Source of the DNA: Karalla daura
Taxonomy: Eukaryota; Chordata; Actinopteri; Chaetodontiformes; Leiognathidae
Assembly (NCBI GenBank): GCA_029224185.1
Contig: CM055205.1
Location: forward strand, 11,917,319 to 11,981,318
Direction: 5' to 3'
DNA length: 64,000 bases
Under the pieces are notes generated by a model. That model worked only from the letters and a program-made list of their open reading frames with translations. It was not told the origin of the DNA and searched no databases. A program made the translations under genes and the position numbers. The number at the start of each line of letters is the position of its first letter. Positions within the stretch are counted from its first letter, which is position 1. Positions 33,016-44,820 of this stretch are shown here, one piece after another.

Positions 33016-35854
33016 AAGGGTGGAGGGAGGTGGGGGTGGGGGTAAAATAATGGATGGACGCTCGTAGAAAAGAGTTGGGACGTTTCGCTGTATTTAATAC
33101 CTAGGGGGATTGGTTATAGTATGGGGTTACACTTTAATTCACTTTAATTGACGACGTCATTTCAAAAGAGGAAGTAGAAAGTGGTGAAAGGAAACGAAAG
33201 TAGGCAGAATGAAGAGAAGTTCGAACTTAAAATACGGGATAGGGTCGTTTTTGATGTACTTCCTGTGCAGTCCTGAAATCCACCGGCAGCGACTGAATAG
33301 GAGCTGCGTGATCATAATAAAAACGATGATGTGAGATTTCATCTGTTTGGGAAGAGTTTTGCTTCAGAACAGCCCCAATGTCCGAGAATACACTGTTGCA
33401 ACTTGGCAACAATGGCACTTTGAATAAAACGGAATAATGATCCATTTAAATCATCCCCATGCAGCGCAGCCGCCCAGCAGTTTGGAGATCAAACCAATGA
33501 AAGAGCTGCAATATCATTGTAATCGAAGACGTGTGTTGGGTGTTAAGTGGCATGTGAGTTTAATTAAGGACTGACACCGACAGCACAACACACATTGTTC
33601 ATCTACCTCAGAGCTGGCTGTCTCTCGGGTTGGGATTTAGAAAATGAAAGGAGAGGATGAATATTTAAAGAGCATGAAATGTAGAAAATGCGCCAGGGGA
33701 CGTTAGTACCGATCGTCCTCCGGTAGAGGGCGGCACCTCTCCGCTGCTTAACCTCCTGCACAAGAGGAGAAATTGTTGGGGGCTCTTCAAGATCCCAACC
33801 TCACGCACACATCCATCCTCCCTCTCACTCTCTCTCTCTCTCATCAAATCAATCACTTCTCTGGCACCGATACCAACGTTGCTTCCAAAGCTCTATTATG
33901 CATCGCTGGCAATAGCAGCAATAGAAAAGGCAATTCTTTTCATCATCGATCACCTCCTGAATGCTTCCTGGATTATTCGGCTGATCGGTCTGGTTTGTAT
34001 TATGGCAGGAATATGACACAAAGCCTTGGTCACAACTTGTGCTAATACGTATTCTGTCAGTCGACTTTCACATTATCCGACATGTATTATTAACAGTTTT
34101 AACTCTTTCGTTCACACTGTTTATTTGGTCGTCATTTACCATCATCACCTTTGTCATCACATGTTGCTTAACAGAGTGCATGAAAAGCTTTGTGCAGGCA
34201 ACAGCTACTCTTGTTTCTTTGCCTTACTTTTACTGTGTTGGTGTGCAAATGTGTGTGTGTGTGTGTGTGTGTGTGTGGGAGAGAGAGAGAAAGAGACAGA
34301 GAAGGCGGATGCATGTGAGTACTTGTGCCTTCTCATTTACAGCTCTGGCTTCTGGTCGGATGCTGGAATGCAGGAACATTCCCGAGAATGTGGACTGGAC
34401 CCTGGACCTTTAGCGTGTGTGTGTGTGTGTGTGTGTGTACTTAGGCACTACAGTGTGTCCATGTTCTTTTGGTGTTTATTCGTGTGTCTGCAAGTGTGCT
34501 GGCAGTGGAAAACTCCAATTCAGTGTGTGTTTTGGCTGCAGAATGGAAGCATATGGGAGTGTTCACTGCGCAAAACTGGAAATCCATGAAGCCGGTCTTT
34601 TGTTTTTCATTTCTGAGCCTTATAAACAAATTCCTGCAAGAAGTCTGCAACAAAATCCTGCACCGTGCATGGCTGGCATTGTGCACTGCTCTTTTCCACC
34701 CCTGCTCAGGAGTCAGGGGCTGGTCACATCCACTCTCTCTCTATCTGATCTAACTCTGTCATTTCCACCTTCTTTGCAACACCCTCATCTTGTCGCCTTC
34801 TGAAGTCCTTTCAACTTCTCACTCTGTTGCTCCAGGCGCCCCTCCTCCCCTCCCACTCTCTTCCTTATACTGTAATCATAACCATCAGACGGCACTCTGC
34901 CCTGTCATCCGGACAGGAGAGGCGAGGCTCTTTGTTTGAAATGGGAGCTGCTAATCCCCACCAGCTCGCTCAAGTACATGGCCTGCCACACTGTCAACAC
35001 CACCACCTCCTCCTCCTCTGCTGAGACCGGGGAAACTGGTTTCTGATTGCAGCCAAACTGGCTTCAAAGCTGCACCGGCTGTGCTGCCAGGCTGCAAGCA
35101 GTGGACCTTCACAGCCACAGCACAGAGCCGAGCGTGTGAAGCAAGGCGTCTCCATCTCGACTGATGTGGTGAAGAAAAACTGGGTGGGAGTCAGACCTCC
35201 TGCTGGAAGGAAATATCACCCTGAGGTCACTTGGAAAAACATATTTGGAAATTATTTTGCTTTTTCCCTTTGAAATCCTTTCATGACTTTTTGGGCGCTT
35301 TCTTACTAAACTCCTGCTTGGTGATGCAGTTTTGGTGCCACTTGCAATGCAGGCTGGTGGAGGTTGATGGGGGGAAAAAGAGGGAGACAAAACAGAACTA
35401 TGTAATTTTCCACTTGTTAAAAGAACAAAAACACACCTCAAAGTGGGACTGACGAAAGTATGCGTGTCCATTCAGTTGAAAACAGCCGCACGGGCTGCCA
35501 AGATCTCCTCAGAGAAGCAGGGAGACAGAGGCTGTGACCGCCCCGCTTCCCGGCACCGACAGACGGTCATGGGACCGCAGGGCCTGCCGCCAGCTGGCCC
35601 GGGAGAGCATCTTTGATGTGTGACGCACCGGGGAGACGCCTGAACCAGGCCCACTCTCCATGAAAACACTGTCTGCAGCAGTGAGAGCTTGAAATATAAC
35701 TGTACCGTTGTTTGTGGTGGAAAAAGGCACACTCCGCACTGTGTAAAATAAAAACTTGTGACGGAAAAGGTGTCATAAAATCTTAGAACAATTGGTCAAT
35801 AAACTTGATCTCGTATAAAGCTTTTCTAGTCTTCGTGACCAAAATCAAATCACA

Positions 35855-36050
35855 CTCACCCATTCACACGCTGGTGGCAGAGGCTACCTTGCACAGTGCG
35901 TCTGCCTAACCAGTAGCTTTAACCATTCTCACACTGATGACACAGCTTCAGGAGCAGTTTGGGGTTCAGTATCTTGCCCAAGAATACTTTGACATGTTAG
36001 CTGCCCCAGGCTGGTATGGAACAACAGACCTTCCAATCCATGAATGGCTG
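35855..36050. repeat. Degenerate dispersed fish repeat
   Basis: Contains ATTCACACGCTGGTGGCAG, GGGGTTCAGTATCTTGCCCA and ACTTTGACATG in the order seen in a common dispersed fish repeat. Family name not known to me. Confidence 0.5.
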
Positions 36051-36109
36051 TGCTGCTCCAAAACCAGAATAGTTTCAGCTTCAGTGGATTTTTTGAAGTG
36101 TCATTAATA

Positions 36110-36245
36110 TGGTGGCAAAACTCAGAGTTGCCCTGTGAAGGACTCCCAACCTGTCCAGGGTATATGCCCGTACCTTTGTGCACTAAAGATCGGCACCTGT
36201 AGACCATACAGCACTTTTGGGTGCTAGGCGAAAATGGATGAATTG
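36110..36245 (+). repeat. Degenerate L2-like 3' tail
   Basis: CCTGTGAAGGACTCCCAACC, CCTGTCCAGGGTATATGCCC and terminal GAAAATGGATGAATTG match the layout of the element at 1829-1928, more diverged. Confidence 0.5.
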
Positions 36246-36304
36246 AAATTCACTAGCCTGGTTCAGCTAGTTTTCTTTATAATACATAAGTAGTTGTCAT
36301 ATAG

Positions 36305-36400
36305 GTTTCATAGCTCACTGTCGCCTCAGAGCAAGGTCACAGGGCTGAGATCCCAGTTGGGTTTGAGGGTCAAGAATTTGCGTGTTGTCCAGAGCAACAA
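36305..36400 (+). repeat. Fragment of dispersed fish repeat
   Basis: CACTGTCGCCTCAGAGCAAG, GAGATCCCAGTTGGG and TTTGCGTGTTGTCC resemble the 5' part of a common repeat containing a GGTTCGAATCCC-like box. Confidence 0.45.
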
Positions 36401-36829
36401 AGGTTGAGAAAATGAGCAAATTAGTTGGGAGGACTTTGATTTTTATTCTCAGTTCTTGTAGGACTCAAAATGTTTTCCTGCAGAGGAAGGATAAAAGATG
36501 TGTACAAAACAATGAGTTGGCACAACAGCACGTTTCTTCACAACCTAGGAATTTGAAAAAGTGAAGCTGATTTTCAATTTTGACTCTTTATAGGTTCTTA
36601 TTTTTACAGTGTGTCATTTCCATGAAAAGAAAATGCTTCCAATAACTTTCTCGAGACTTGACAGGAATATTGGCACTATATGATATTAAAACCATAGTCC
36701 CACAGACATCCAACCCTGACTGTAACTATAAAGTTAAAAACCCTCATCTAAACTCTTGTTTTGGACCATTAAAGGTGTTCTAATCCCTGTTATCATCTGA
36801 GCTGGGGAGGGCGAGTCAGCTGAGGGAGC

Positions 36830-37211
36830 AGGTGGAGGAGCAGGTGGGTGATCAGGTGCAATGTGTGTGTATGTGTGTGTGTGAGTGTGTGTGAGCGAGT
36901 GAGAGAGAGAGAAAGAGAGAGAGTCCAGGCTTGCTCGGGCTTTAGGACCAGGGGATGAGCTGCGCACCTCCACTGCTGTACAAGTGTTGAATCTTGAACC
37001 TGCTCTGCGTGTCCCTGTGTCCCAGCGCTGCAGCTGCATGGATGCAGAGCTGCACCCTGCGCAGCTCTGATGGAGCTGCCACCCCTTCCTCGGCTTTGTG
37101 GATAGTCCGCGTCACTTTGGAGGCATGCAAGAAGCGACCTGGAGTCCGAGCTCAGACATGGGGAAGTTGAGACAGAGCTGGGCAAACTTCTGATTCTCGC
37201 TGCTCTCCATC
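36830..37211 (+). promoter_or_regulatory. galnt15: galnt15 putative promoter and 5'UTR
   Basis: About 380 bp before the start, containing (GT)n and (GA)n runs at 36861-36922 and then GC-richer sequence from 36940. No TATA box is evident. Assigned from position only. Confidence 0.35.
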
Positions 37212-37717
37212 ATGAGGCTGCGGGGCAGAGGCGCTGCAGCCCGCAAGAGGATGCTCTGCCTCTGGCTGCTGCTCCTGGGCTTCGCGCTGTTGGCTCTGGT
37301 GTTCTCGGACCTCTTGAACTGGGAGCACAGCCGCCAGGAGCCCGGACCCCCCAGGCGGCCACTGCACCGGCTCCCCAGCGCTCCGGAGCTGGAGGTGATC
37401 GTGGACTCCCGGGACCCCGCCTTGGAGCTGGGTCTGGACATGGCTCCGCTGCAGTCTCTGCAGGAGGACCAGCTCCTGTTCGTGCCCTCCACGCAGGGCA
37501 CCAAGAGCCCGACGCAGAAGAAGAGCAGCTACAAGGTGCTGCTGCCCGCCACCAACAAGGAGCAGAGCAGTCGCTCCACTGCGCCCCCAGCGCGCACCGA
37601 GGCTGCGCACACGGAGAAGGATGCGCAGCTGTCTGCGCTGCACAAGTACGGCTTCAACGAGGTGGTCAGCGAGAAGATCCCCCTGCACCGCAGCCTGCCT
37701 GAGACCAGACACCCCGA
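37212..37717 (+). CDS. galnt15: galnt15 coding exon 1
   Basis: Encodes a short basic cytosolic N-terminus, the membrane anchor (MLCLWLLLLGFALLALVFS), the stem region and the start of the catalytic domain. It ends in phase 2 at GTGAGT. Confidence 0.93.
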
Positions 37718-37876
37718 GTGAGTGGACGAGGTTTCTGAAAAACACTTTGCTGTTTGGGAAGTTTATGCGTGGCCATCTGGACTCGTTGTACAGATGCCGG
37801 GTAAATGTTGTCTGCCTTGATTGTCCGAGATCAGCATCACAGCCAACCAATAAGAACTAGTACATGCAGAAAACAC

Positions 37877-37907
<31 letters not shown>

Positions 37908-40900
37908 GAACACACACACACACACAAACGAAAACTTGCACACAAACAAAAACCTATATTTCATTCATACTGCAGCCTTTTAGCTAATCTTAGAAAGAGT
38001 TGATTTTAGTATATCAAGTAAATACATAACTGCTCAATAACAAAACTGCAAAATAATCTGTCATAGCAAAGAGAGCCATCACAACAACACCTAATTTTCA
38101 TGTCTTCCTACAACTTAGTTGTTCCCATACTCAAAAAACGTTCTTCACGTCCAAGCAAATCCTGAGGCTGTAGTTGCTGCTTGAATGAAAAGCAGAAAAA
38201 GGTTGTTTTTTTATTGTCTTTTACTTTAGGGGCAGGCTAGCATGAGAGAGAAGTGCTGCTGATTGGTTGGTTGTGATATTGATCCTGGACAAACAGGTTG
38301 GTTTGTCAATCCAGGGACAACATTTGAACATGTTAAAACCAGACCATGCTCCATGTTTCCTTGTTGCAGGTGTTTGGGGGAGAAGTACAGCGAGTCGCTA
38401 CCCTCGGCCAGCGTGGTCATCTGTTTCCACGATGAGGCCTGGTCCACACTGCTGCGCACCGTGCACAGCGTGCTGGACACCGTTCCCAGACAGCACCTGC
38501 AGGAGGTTCTGCTGGTGGACGACCTGAGCCAGCACGGTGAGTCCCACCTCCAGGCCAGACCCTCCTCCCAGCCAGGCTGCTGACCGCAGCCTCCGTCTGT
38601 CTTCTCAGGTCACCTGAAGAGCGTGCTCAGCGAGTATGTGTCTCACTTGGACGGCGTGCGTCTGATCCGCAGCACCAGGCGCCTGGGGGTCGGAGGGTGT
38701 CGGGCTCTGGGTGCTGCCCGGGCTGCCGGGGAGGTGCTGGTGTTCATGGACTCTCACTGTGAGTGTCAGAAGGGCTGGTTGGAGCCACTGCTGGAGAGAG
38801 TGGCCCAGGACAGGTACCATTTACCTTAGAATCATTCTCCCTCCTCTGCTATTACACAGTGATTCACCTGTTGATTCAATCCACAGCTGTAATATACAAG
38901 GTTTTTGGACTGAACAGTCATCAAGCCAGGTCTTGAGAGAACGGCAGCTGTGCCCCGACCGTCTCTTGTTTTTCTGTTGTGTTCTGCTGTTTGACAGAGC
39001 TGCTGGGGAGAAGTGTTACCAGTTGTCCTTTTGCATTAGTACAGCAGAGGATACATGTGCTGAGTGTGTATCCAAAGTTCAGCTCTCATGATTTGGCTCT
39101 TGTCTTGTGTCTCGGGCTGCCTGCAGCGTGGCTCTAATTAGACTAGGTAATTAAGCTGAACTCTCAGACCTGGAATCAGCAGTCACTCCGCTCCCTCGGC
39201 CACATGTTTGACCCCTCTCCCTTTTCTGGCTCCCTTTTTTTTTATTCCTCCTTTAATCTCTTCATTCCATTTCCTCTGAGCATCACATCACACTTGGCCT
39301 CGTGGAAAGACGTTGAAAAGTAAAATCTAATAACACATGTGAAGCAGAACAGACCCCAATAAAGGGAAGCGTGTGCTTCCAAACTTGGCCCTCTGTGACA
39401 CGGGCCTGACACGCGCACGCCAAGACATTTGCAGTTACAAAAAAACATCCTGGTGTGGAAACAGTTTTCCCCTTTCCCAGCACAGCTCCCGCCATACAGA
39501 TGCTTTGAATAACAAGTGAAGATGTTGCCAAGTATTCCTGGTCAGGAATCTTAGATGTCTTTTTTTTCTCTGACACCGACAGGAGCATGCTGAACTTTCA
39601 GCCTCCGTTTTGAACCTGACAAACTGATTAACAAAGGTGTGAAAATGATTGTTGAGTTGAATATGGTGTCCCCATGCAGGACCCGGGTGGTCTCCCCCAT
39701 CATGGATGTGATAGACTGGCAGACCCTTCAGTACAATGCCACCCAGTGGCCAGTGAGGGGAGTATTTGACTGGAGACTGGACTTCCACTGGGAATCCAAC
39801 CCCCAGCTGCAAGAGAAGGACTCGGACTGGGCTGTTCAGCCTCTACGGTGAGTCTGGGGCTGCTTTTATTTGGCCTGCCACATCTGTAGAAATGAGCAAG
39901 CTGAGTTTCGCTAACACTAAGATATTCTTTGCATCTTTTTTTAAAATGTTTATGTGTGCAGAACTGCTATTGAAAAAGTGAAAGATATATAAAGTGGAAA
40001 TGAGAAACTGCGATGCATTTCTTCTCTTTAGGTCAACAGTTTCCTTCCTGAAGTTTACGACCCTGAAGAGATTATAAAATAAACCTCTTAAGGCTGTAAA
40101 AAACACATTTGATTAGAAAGAAAAAGCAAAGGAGGTGCAAATCTCCCTTTACTTAAAACACCTTGTAATAATATAACACCTTTAACAAGGAGCTGGAGTG
40201 AACTTTGATTACTTTCAGTAGGCCACAGGCCTGAGAGGAAGGAGAGCAGAGTTCTGGGCTCTGATCTGCGATCTGTATTTCCCTGCTGGCTGTGACTGTA
40301 ACACACCAAAAGTTTGCGATGTCTCTCTGCCGCAGTGACACGAAGACAAATTCCTGTGTTTGCGCCTGGCCAGTAACGTGATGCAGATTGTGTCTACGAC
40401 AGGAGCCCAGCCCTGGGAGGCGGAGTGGTGGCCATCGACAGACACTTCTTCCACAGCGTGGGAGCCTACGACCCGGGGATGCTGCTGTGGGGGGAGGAAC
40501 AGATTGAGCTGTCAATCAGGGTAATATTTTCTTTTATTATTTTTTTATGATTATTATTAAACTAATTCACCCGCTCTCTGCTGTTGTTCCTCATCTGAAG
40601 CCATTCAGCCGCCATCTGTCAGGGCCTCAGGAATGTTGCAGTGGGACATGATGCCTTTTGCAAATGGAAATCTGGGGTTGAATAGCGGTCTGGGAATGTC
40701 TGGGCCAAGTGACAGATACAGCGGTACGAGAGGAAAATGTTACCTGACCACTTGTTTCCCTGCAACCATTAAAGCACTTATTGTTGAACCACGACATGAA
40801 CTTATGAAATTCAAGATTCAAATACAAAGCTCTGCAGCTTGTAAAATATAAAAGGCAACAGGCTGCTTGCACCACAAGTGATAATCTCAGACCAACATAT

Positions 40901-43699
40901 CATATATGATTCTCTCCATACCGTCTTGTGATACTATTCCTGGATGACTCAGAGCTAGTGATAAATAGCTAACCGGCTGATAAAACTTGTGTCTGACCCC
41001 AGGTGTGGTCCTGTGGGGGCTCCATGGAGGTGGTTCCCTGCTCCCGTGTGGCTCACCTCGACCGTCACCACCTGCCTTACCAGTTCCCTGACCAGGAGCT
41101 GCTCCAGAGGAACAAGATCCGGATAGCAGACACCTGGATGGACGCGTACAGGAAGATCTTCTACAGGAGGGACACGCTCGCTCATTTCATCAGGCAGGTG
41201 CGTTAAGTTTCCTGCAAGTGGTTTGTCGTGAGATTGTTTGATGAGAAAAAAAGAAAAAGAAAAGTCTGAGGAAGTTCTATTTTTTTTGTCCAGTCTGAGA
41301 GCCCAAACATCACAGAGCGTCTGCGGCTGAAGAGGAGTCTGGGATGCAGGAATTTTCACTGGTTTCTGACAACAGTGTTTCCACAACTCTACATCCCCCA
41401 GGACAGACCTGCACTGTCAGGAGAGGTAACACACACACACACACATGCACATAGGTCTACATTCATTTCCTGGCAACATTTCATACTTTGGCAAACCTTA
41501 CCACAAATGGGCAGCCTTAGAGACTTTTCAGATTTGCGAAAACAGATTTGTGTTAAATCGAACTGTTAAATCGATGCGTGCACCCATCATGTAGATCGTG
41601 TATGGCAGCACGTATATTTATGTAGACAGAGAACAGAGCCAGACATTGGAAGAGATTTCAGGTTGAAACTGGAATGGTTTCCTGTATCATGCACCTGCGG
41701 AGCAAACATGGTTTTGCACTTTTCATTGACAACTACAACATCTGGCGTATTGGCAGAAAGATATGAAACAATATCTGGGCCACTGTCACACAGCTGCAAC
41801 ATGGAAGGTCTGACACCAGGATTGTTGCACTTTGGCTGGAGGATAAAATGTCCTTTGTCACAACATCTACGATTCTGCTGGGATCTCCTGTTATCTTGTA
41901 GGATAACAGTATTGAAGTTGTGTGACCTTGTTTGAAGGAACAGGTCTGTGATGTGAGGTGAACAATGAGAAGCCTGAGTAACATTAGATATTAGATATTA
42001 AGGTTGAGTCTTGCTTTTATGGTTCTATTCGGTTATTAGTTTAGAAATTTTCTATTCTGTTTTGTAGGTTCTCTCCTCCTGCTTCATGTTTTGTTTTACT
42101 TCCCATCTTTGCTTTCCCCCCACTTTTGTAATTGTAAATTGGTTTCACCTGTTCCTCATTAGTCTTACTCCCTGGTGTGTGTATAAGTCTGTGTTTTCCC
42201 CCTCAGTGTAGCCTGGATCGTTTTAATACTTTGAGTCAAGCATTCCAGCCAGCTCCTCATGACTTAATGTTCCTCCAGCTTCCCTCTTGTTTTCATTCTG
42301 TGTTTTTTCTTCCCATTTTCCTGGACTTGGTTCTCACCCTTTCACATTCGCTCATTCATTTGAACTGCTTAGAGGTTTACTTGATCCTTGCCAGGTAACC
42401 CAACCTAACTCTAATCCTTTGATTTTCTTTTTTTCCCTCTTTGCCATTAAAGCACTACTATACAGGATCTGCCTCTGTCTGTTTGACTGTCACAGAGACA
42501 AAGATCTAAATTTACCAAAGCATTTGTCACACTGAACCACAAAACCAGCACAGCGTCTGTCAATTTTCTCCCTCCCCTCTTAATCCAACAACATAGGTGC
42601 TCCAGTATCAGGAATACGACTGTTTTGCCAGCACCATTATCATTAGCATCATTATTATTCTGACTGTTCAGTGAGCATAGGGCATGCCTCTAGCTCATGC
42701 AGGTAATATTCCCTGGACATGTAATCAATGCATCACAGGATTCACCCATTCACACTAATTTAGAGTCTCTAACTGACCTGTCAGAGGAGGACAGAAAAAA
42801 ACAGCAGAAAATGGGATTGAACCCACAACCTACTTGCTATGAGGGAACAGCTTTAGCCACTGCACCATGCACATGCAAAATATAAATATTTTTGCCCTAG
42901 AACATAGTTCTGTATAGCTGACCCAGAACAAAGAAGTGATACGACTCTGGAACTAGTTTTCGGGACCAGAGCCAGTTCCTTGGCGATGGAAATAGAAAAT
43001 AATGGTTCCAAAATGAGCACTACCCTGCAATTTGTACCCCCTACACCTTGTTGAACGAGGCCGGCTGACACGTCCCATTTCTGTCTGCCTGTAGCTGTAC
43101 AACGTGGGCACTGGCAGCTGTGCGGACTACCCCCGGGGACACGGCCTGCAGGGCGGGGTCATGCACGTTGCACCGTGCAGTGGCACCGGCAGCCAGGTAA
43201 GCTTGACACCGGCCGTGACATTCGAAAAAAGAAGCATTTAACAACCACAATGATGATCTCTCCTCTCAACACAGCACTGTGACCTCAACTCTGAGCTGGA
43301 GGTGCGCTGGGGACCCATGGGCGCCCTGTGTCTGGACGCCAGCGGAGACAGGGCGGTGTTATCTGTGTGCCCCACACAGCAGCCCACCCCCAGCAGACTC
43401 CGCTGGAAGTTCATAAAGGCAAGGCGGAGAGTGACGTCTCTTTTGTGATTTGTCTGAATATGGTCTGGGCGTGTTGTTTGGACTGCCTCACTGCCGTCTG
43501 TTTTCTGCCTCAGCTGAGCGGTCAGCTGGTTCACCAGCACTCCCAGTTGTGCCTGGAGGCTGTGAAAGAAGGAGGCAGCTCACCGAGCAGTCCGAGCGCG
43601 GTCAACGCCACAGCTGGAGGCATCTTCCTGCGACCCTGCACTCATCACCCCAGACAACAGTGGCACTTTGAGCAGCTGGTGGCACCTAAAGGTGTCTGA
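37212..43699 (+). CDS. galnt15: Polypeptide N-acetylgalactosaminyltransferase 15 (10 coding exons)
   Basis: Golgi type II membrane protein of the GT27 family, which starts mucin-type O-glycosylation by moving GalNAc from UDP-GalNAc to Ser/Thr. Exons: 37212-37717, 38370-38536, 38609-38813, 39680-39847, 40403-40520, 41003-41197, 41294-41425, 43095-43196, 43275-43418, 43514-43699. They give 640 aa (human about 639). Membrane anchor 14-32, stem to about 160, catalytic domain with VVICFHDEAWSTLLRTVHS, metal motif DSH (272-274), third ligand His406, then a ricin-type lectin domain from about 498. Stem residues SLQEDQLL and IPLHRSLPE.RHP match GALNT15 among paralogues. The usual WGGEN motif reads WGEEQ (378-382). 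The ninth intron uses a GC donor. Confidence 0.94.
37877..37927 (+). repeat. (CA)n microsatellite in galnt15 intron 1
   Basis: CA run interrupted by CGCGAA. Confidence 0.9.
38370..38536 (+). CDS. galnt15: galnt15 coding exon 2
   Basis: Encodes LPSASVVICFHDEAWSTLL through EVLLVDDLSQH, the nucleotide-sugar-binding half of the GT27 fold. The acceptor is TTGTTGCAG and the donor GTGAGT. Confidence 0.95.
38609..38813 (+). CDS. galnt15: galnt15 coding exon 3 (DxH motif)
   Basis: Encodes LKSVLSEYV, RRLGVGG and VLVFMDSHCECQKGW with the metal-binding DSH. Only 72 nt of intron separate it from exon 2. The donor is GTACCA. Confidence 0.95.
39680..39847 (+). CDS. galnt15: galnt15 coding exon 4
   Basis: Encodes RVVSPIMDVIDWQTLQY and GVFDWRLDFHWE, as in the GALNT family. 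It ends in phase 2 at GTGAGT. Confidence 0.95.
40403..40520 (+). CDS. galnt15: galnt15 coding exon 5 (Gal/GalNAc-T motif)
   Basis: Encodes RSPALGGGVVAIDRHFF, GAYDPGMLLWGEEQIELS. The acceptor CTACGACAG has a poor pyrimidine tract, but frame and homology are exact. The donor is GTAATA. Confidence 0.92.
41003..41197 (+). CDS. galnt15: galnt15 coding exon 6
   Basis: Encodes VWSCGGSMEVVPCSRVAHLD with the third metal-ligand His, then KIRIADTWMDAYRKIFY. The acceptor is TGACCCCAG and the donor GTGCGT. Confidence 0.95.
41294..41425 (+). CDS. galnt15: galnt15 coding exon 7
   Basis: Encodes ITERLRLKRSLGCRNFHWFL and VFPQLYIPQDRP, the end of the catalytic domain. The donor is GTAACA, followed by a 1.67-kb intron with repeats. 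Confidence 0.94.
42060..42540 (+). repeat. Possible dispersed repeat in galnt15 intron 7
   Basis: A CACCTG...CTCATTAGTC...GTGTATAAGTCTGTG...CCATTAAAGCACT...CTGCCTCTGTCTG...TCACAGAG layout is recognisable from repeats seen in many fish genomes. It includes a TATA-like box and an ATTAAA. Class unknown to me. Confidence 0.35.
42685..42875 (-). repeat. Dispersed fish repeat, reverse orientation
   Basis: TTCACCCATTCACACTAATT, TTAGAGTCTCTAACTGACCT, GGGATTGAACCCACAACCT and GCCACTGCACCATGC occur in the usual order of a common fish repeat. Confidence 0.55.
43095..43196 (+). CDS. galnt15: galnt15 coding exon 8
   Basis: First part of the ricin-type lectin domain (LYNVGTGSCADYPRGHG to APCSGTGSQ). The acceptor is TGCCTGTAG and the donor GTAAGC. 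Confidence 0.93.
43275..43418 (+). CDS. galnt15: galnt15 coding exon 9 (GC donor)
   Basis: Middle lectin repeat (HCDLNSELEVRWGPMG, ALCLDASGD). No GT lies at the required boundary. Frame and homology place it at AAG followed by GCAAGG, the consensus of GC-AG introns. Confidence 0.9.
43514..43699 (+). CDS. galnt15: galnt15 coding exon 10 (terminal)
   Basis: Last lectin repeat (LSGQLVHQHSQLCLEAV, QQWHFEQL with the QxW motif). It ends at TGA 43697-43699. Confidence 0.94.
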   Translation: MSGQLVHQHSQLCLEAVKEGGSSPSSPSAVNATAGGIFLRPCTHHPRQQWHFEQLVAPKGV

Positions 43700-44022
43700 T
43701 GTGGACAGTCCGGAGGGAGTATCTGCTTTCACAGGGTGGAAATCCTGGGCACTTTGCGTAGAAACATACAGTAGTGAAATGGTGTAGAAAAAAACACTGC
43801 ACATTTGTTTTTGCTCCACTTTGCCACTCAGCTTTGGTTGTTCCTGTTTTAAGGATACAGTTTGTTGTGTTTTAGGAATATGCATCGACTTTGTGTAGGC
43901 GTATGTAGTATAAATGTACATTCAATCATATGTGATGTGAGAGAAAATGTAAATGATTTTGTTTTTGTACTTCAGTAAATGATTTGATTGATTCATATGC
44001 AAATGTTTTTGTTTTGTTATGA

Positions 44023-44026
44023 AAGA

Positions 44027-44059
<33 letters not shown>

Positions 44060-44060
44060 G
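44023..44060 (+). repeat. (GA)n microsatellite
   Basis: GA run with one TAGA interruption, about 330 bp after the galnt15 stop. Confidence 0.9.
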
Positions 44061-44814
44061 GTAAAATATTCATTAGACAGAATCCTATTAAGTTGATATA
44101 TGCCAAAAATCAGCATGCACAATTTGTCTATAGTAAATGGTCTATAACATTCTCAACCTCTGCACCATGGATGCATCACAAACACACCACAAGAAAACTA
44201 CAGACATGGGCTGATTTATATGTTTGACCATCTTACAACTAAGAGAAGTATTATTACAGCCCGTAAGATTGAAGAGACTGGAGTTTGGAGTTTGCTTCCG
44301 GTTAATCATATTCTTGCAAAAATTATTTTCAAGGGGAAAACGTTACTGGAAATGGAGATGTTTACTGTGGGTGACACAGCAGCCATTTCCCTATCTGCAC
44401 TGGGACTCTATCTTCTTAATGGGTAAGATGATGGATGGATGGAGATGCTAAACAGGTAATAATATGCATTTGTCTACATAGCATAACACGAGGAACTGCA
44501 TGAATGTATTATACACACATATGATTCACAGATTCTGCTGAGTAGGAATGTCATACAAAGGAGAAAACACACATTTCGTCCAGCTCCCAGCGTGGCTCTG
44601 AAAATGGATATGTTGCAGTACCCATATCTCCAGCTGCACCTGAGCATTTCCTACTGAGACATGTCATCATGCCCTCTAAGACATTGTCAAGTGTTGAAAA
44701 ACTATCAGGAGGGAGGGAGAGTGTTCACACCCATATAACCCTGAGAGCAGGTTCAATCGGGCAAAAGAAGCAGGAACACCTGTGTGCATGATCTGTATTT
44801 ATAGTTTTGCAAAG

Positions 44815-44820
44815 AATAAA
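44815..44820 (+). terminator. galnt15: galnt15 candidate poly(A) signal
   Basis: First AATAAA that I see on the plus strand after the galnt15 stop, about 1.1 kb downstream. Variant signals nearer the stop could be used instead. Confidence 0.3.

Larger units (their letters stand above)
32041..37211. other. Spacer between divergent gpnmb and galnt15
   Basis: About 5.2 kb between two divergent start codons. It holds the gpnmb promoter, a CpG-richer patch with an unassigned open frame (32740-33015), (TG)n/(GA)n tracts near 34252-34300 and 34415-34438, and degenerate dispersed repeats at 35855-36400. Apart from the unassigned frame I see no protein gene. Confidence 0.6.

Noticed and set aside
37152..37850. 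232-codon minus-strand frame
   Set aside because: Antisense to GC-rich galnt15 exon 1; Leu/Gln/Arg-rich with no family signature.
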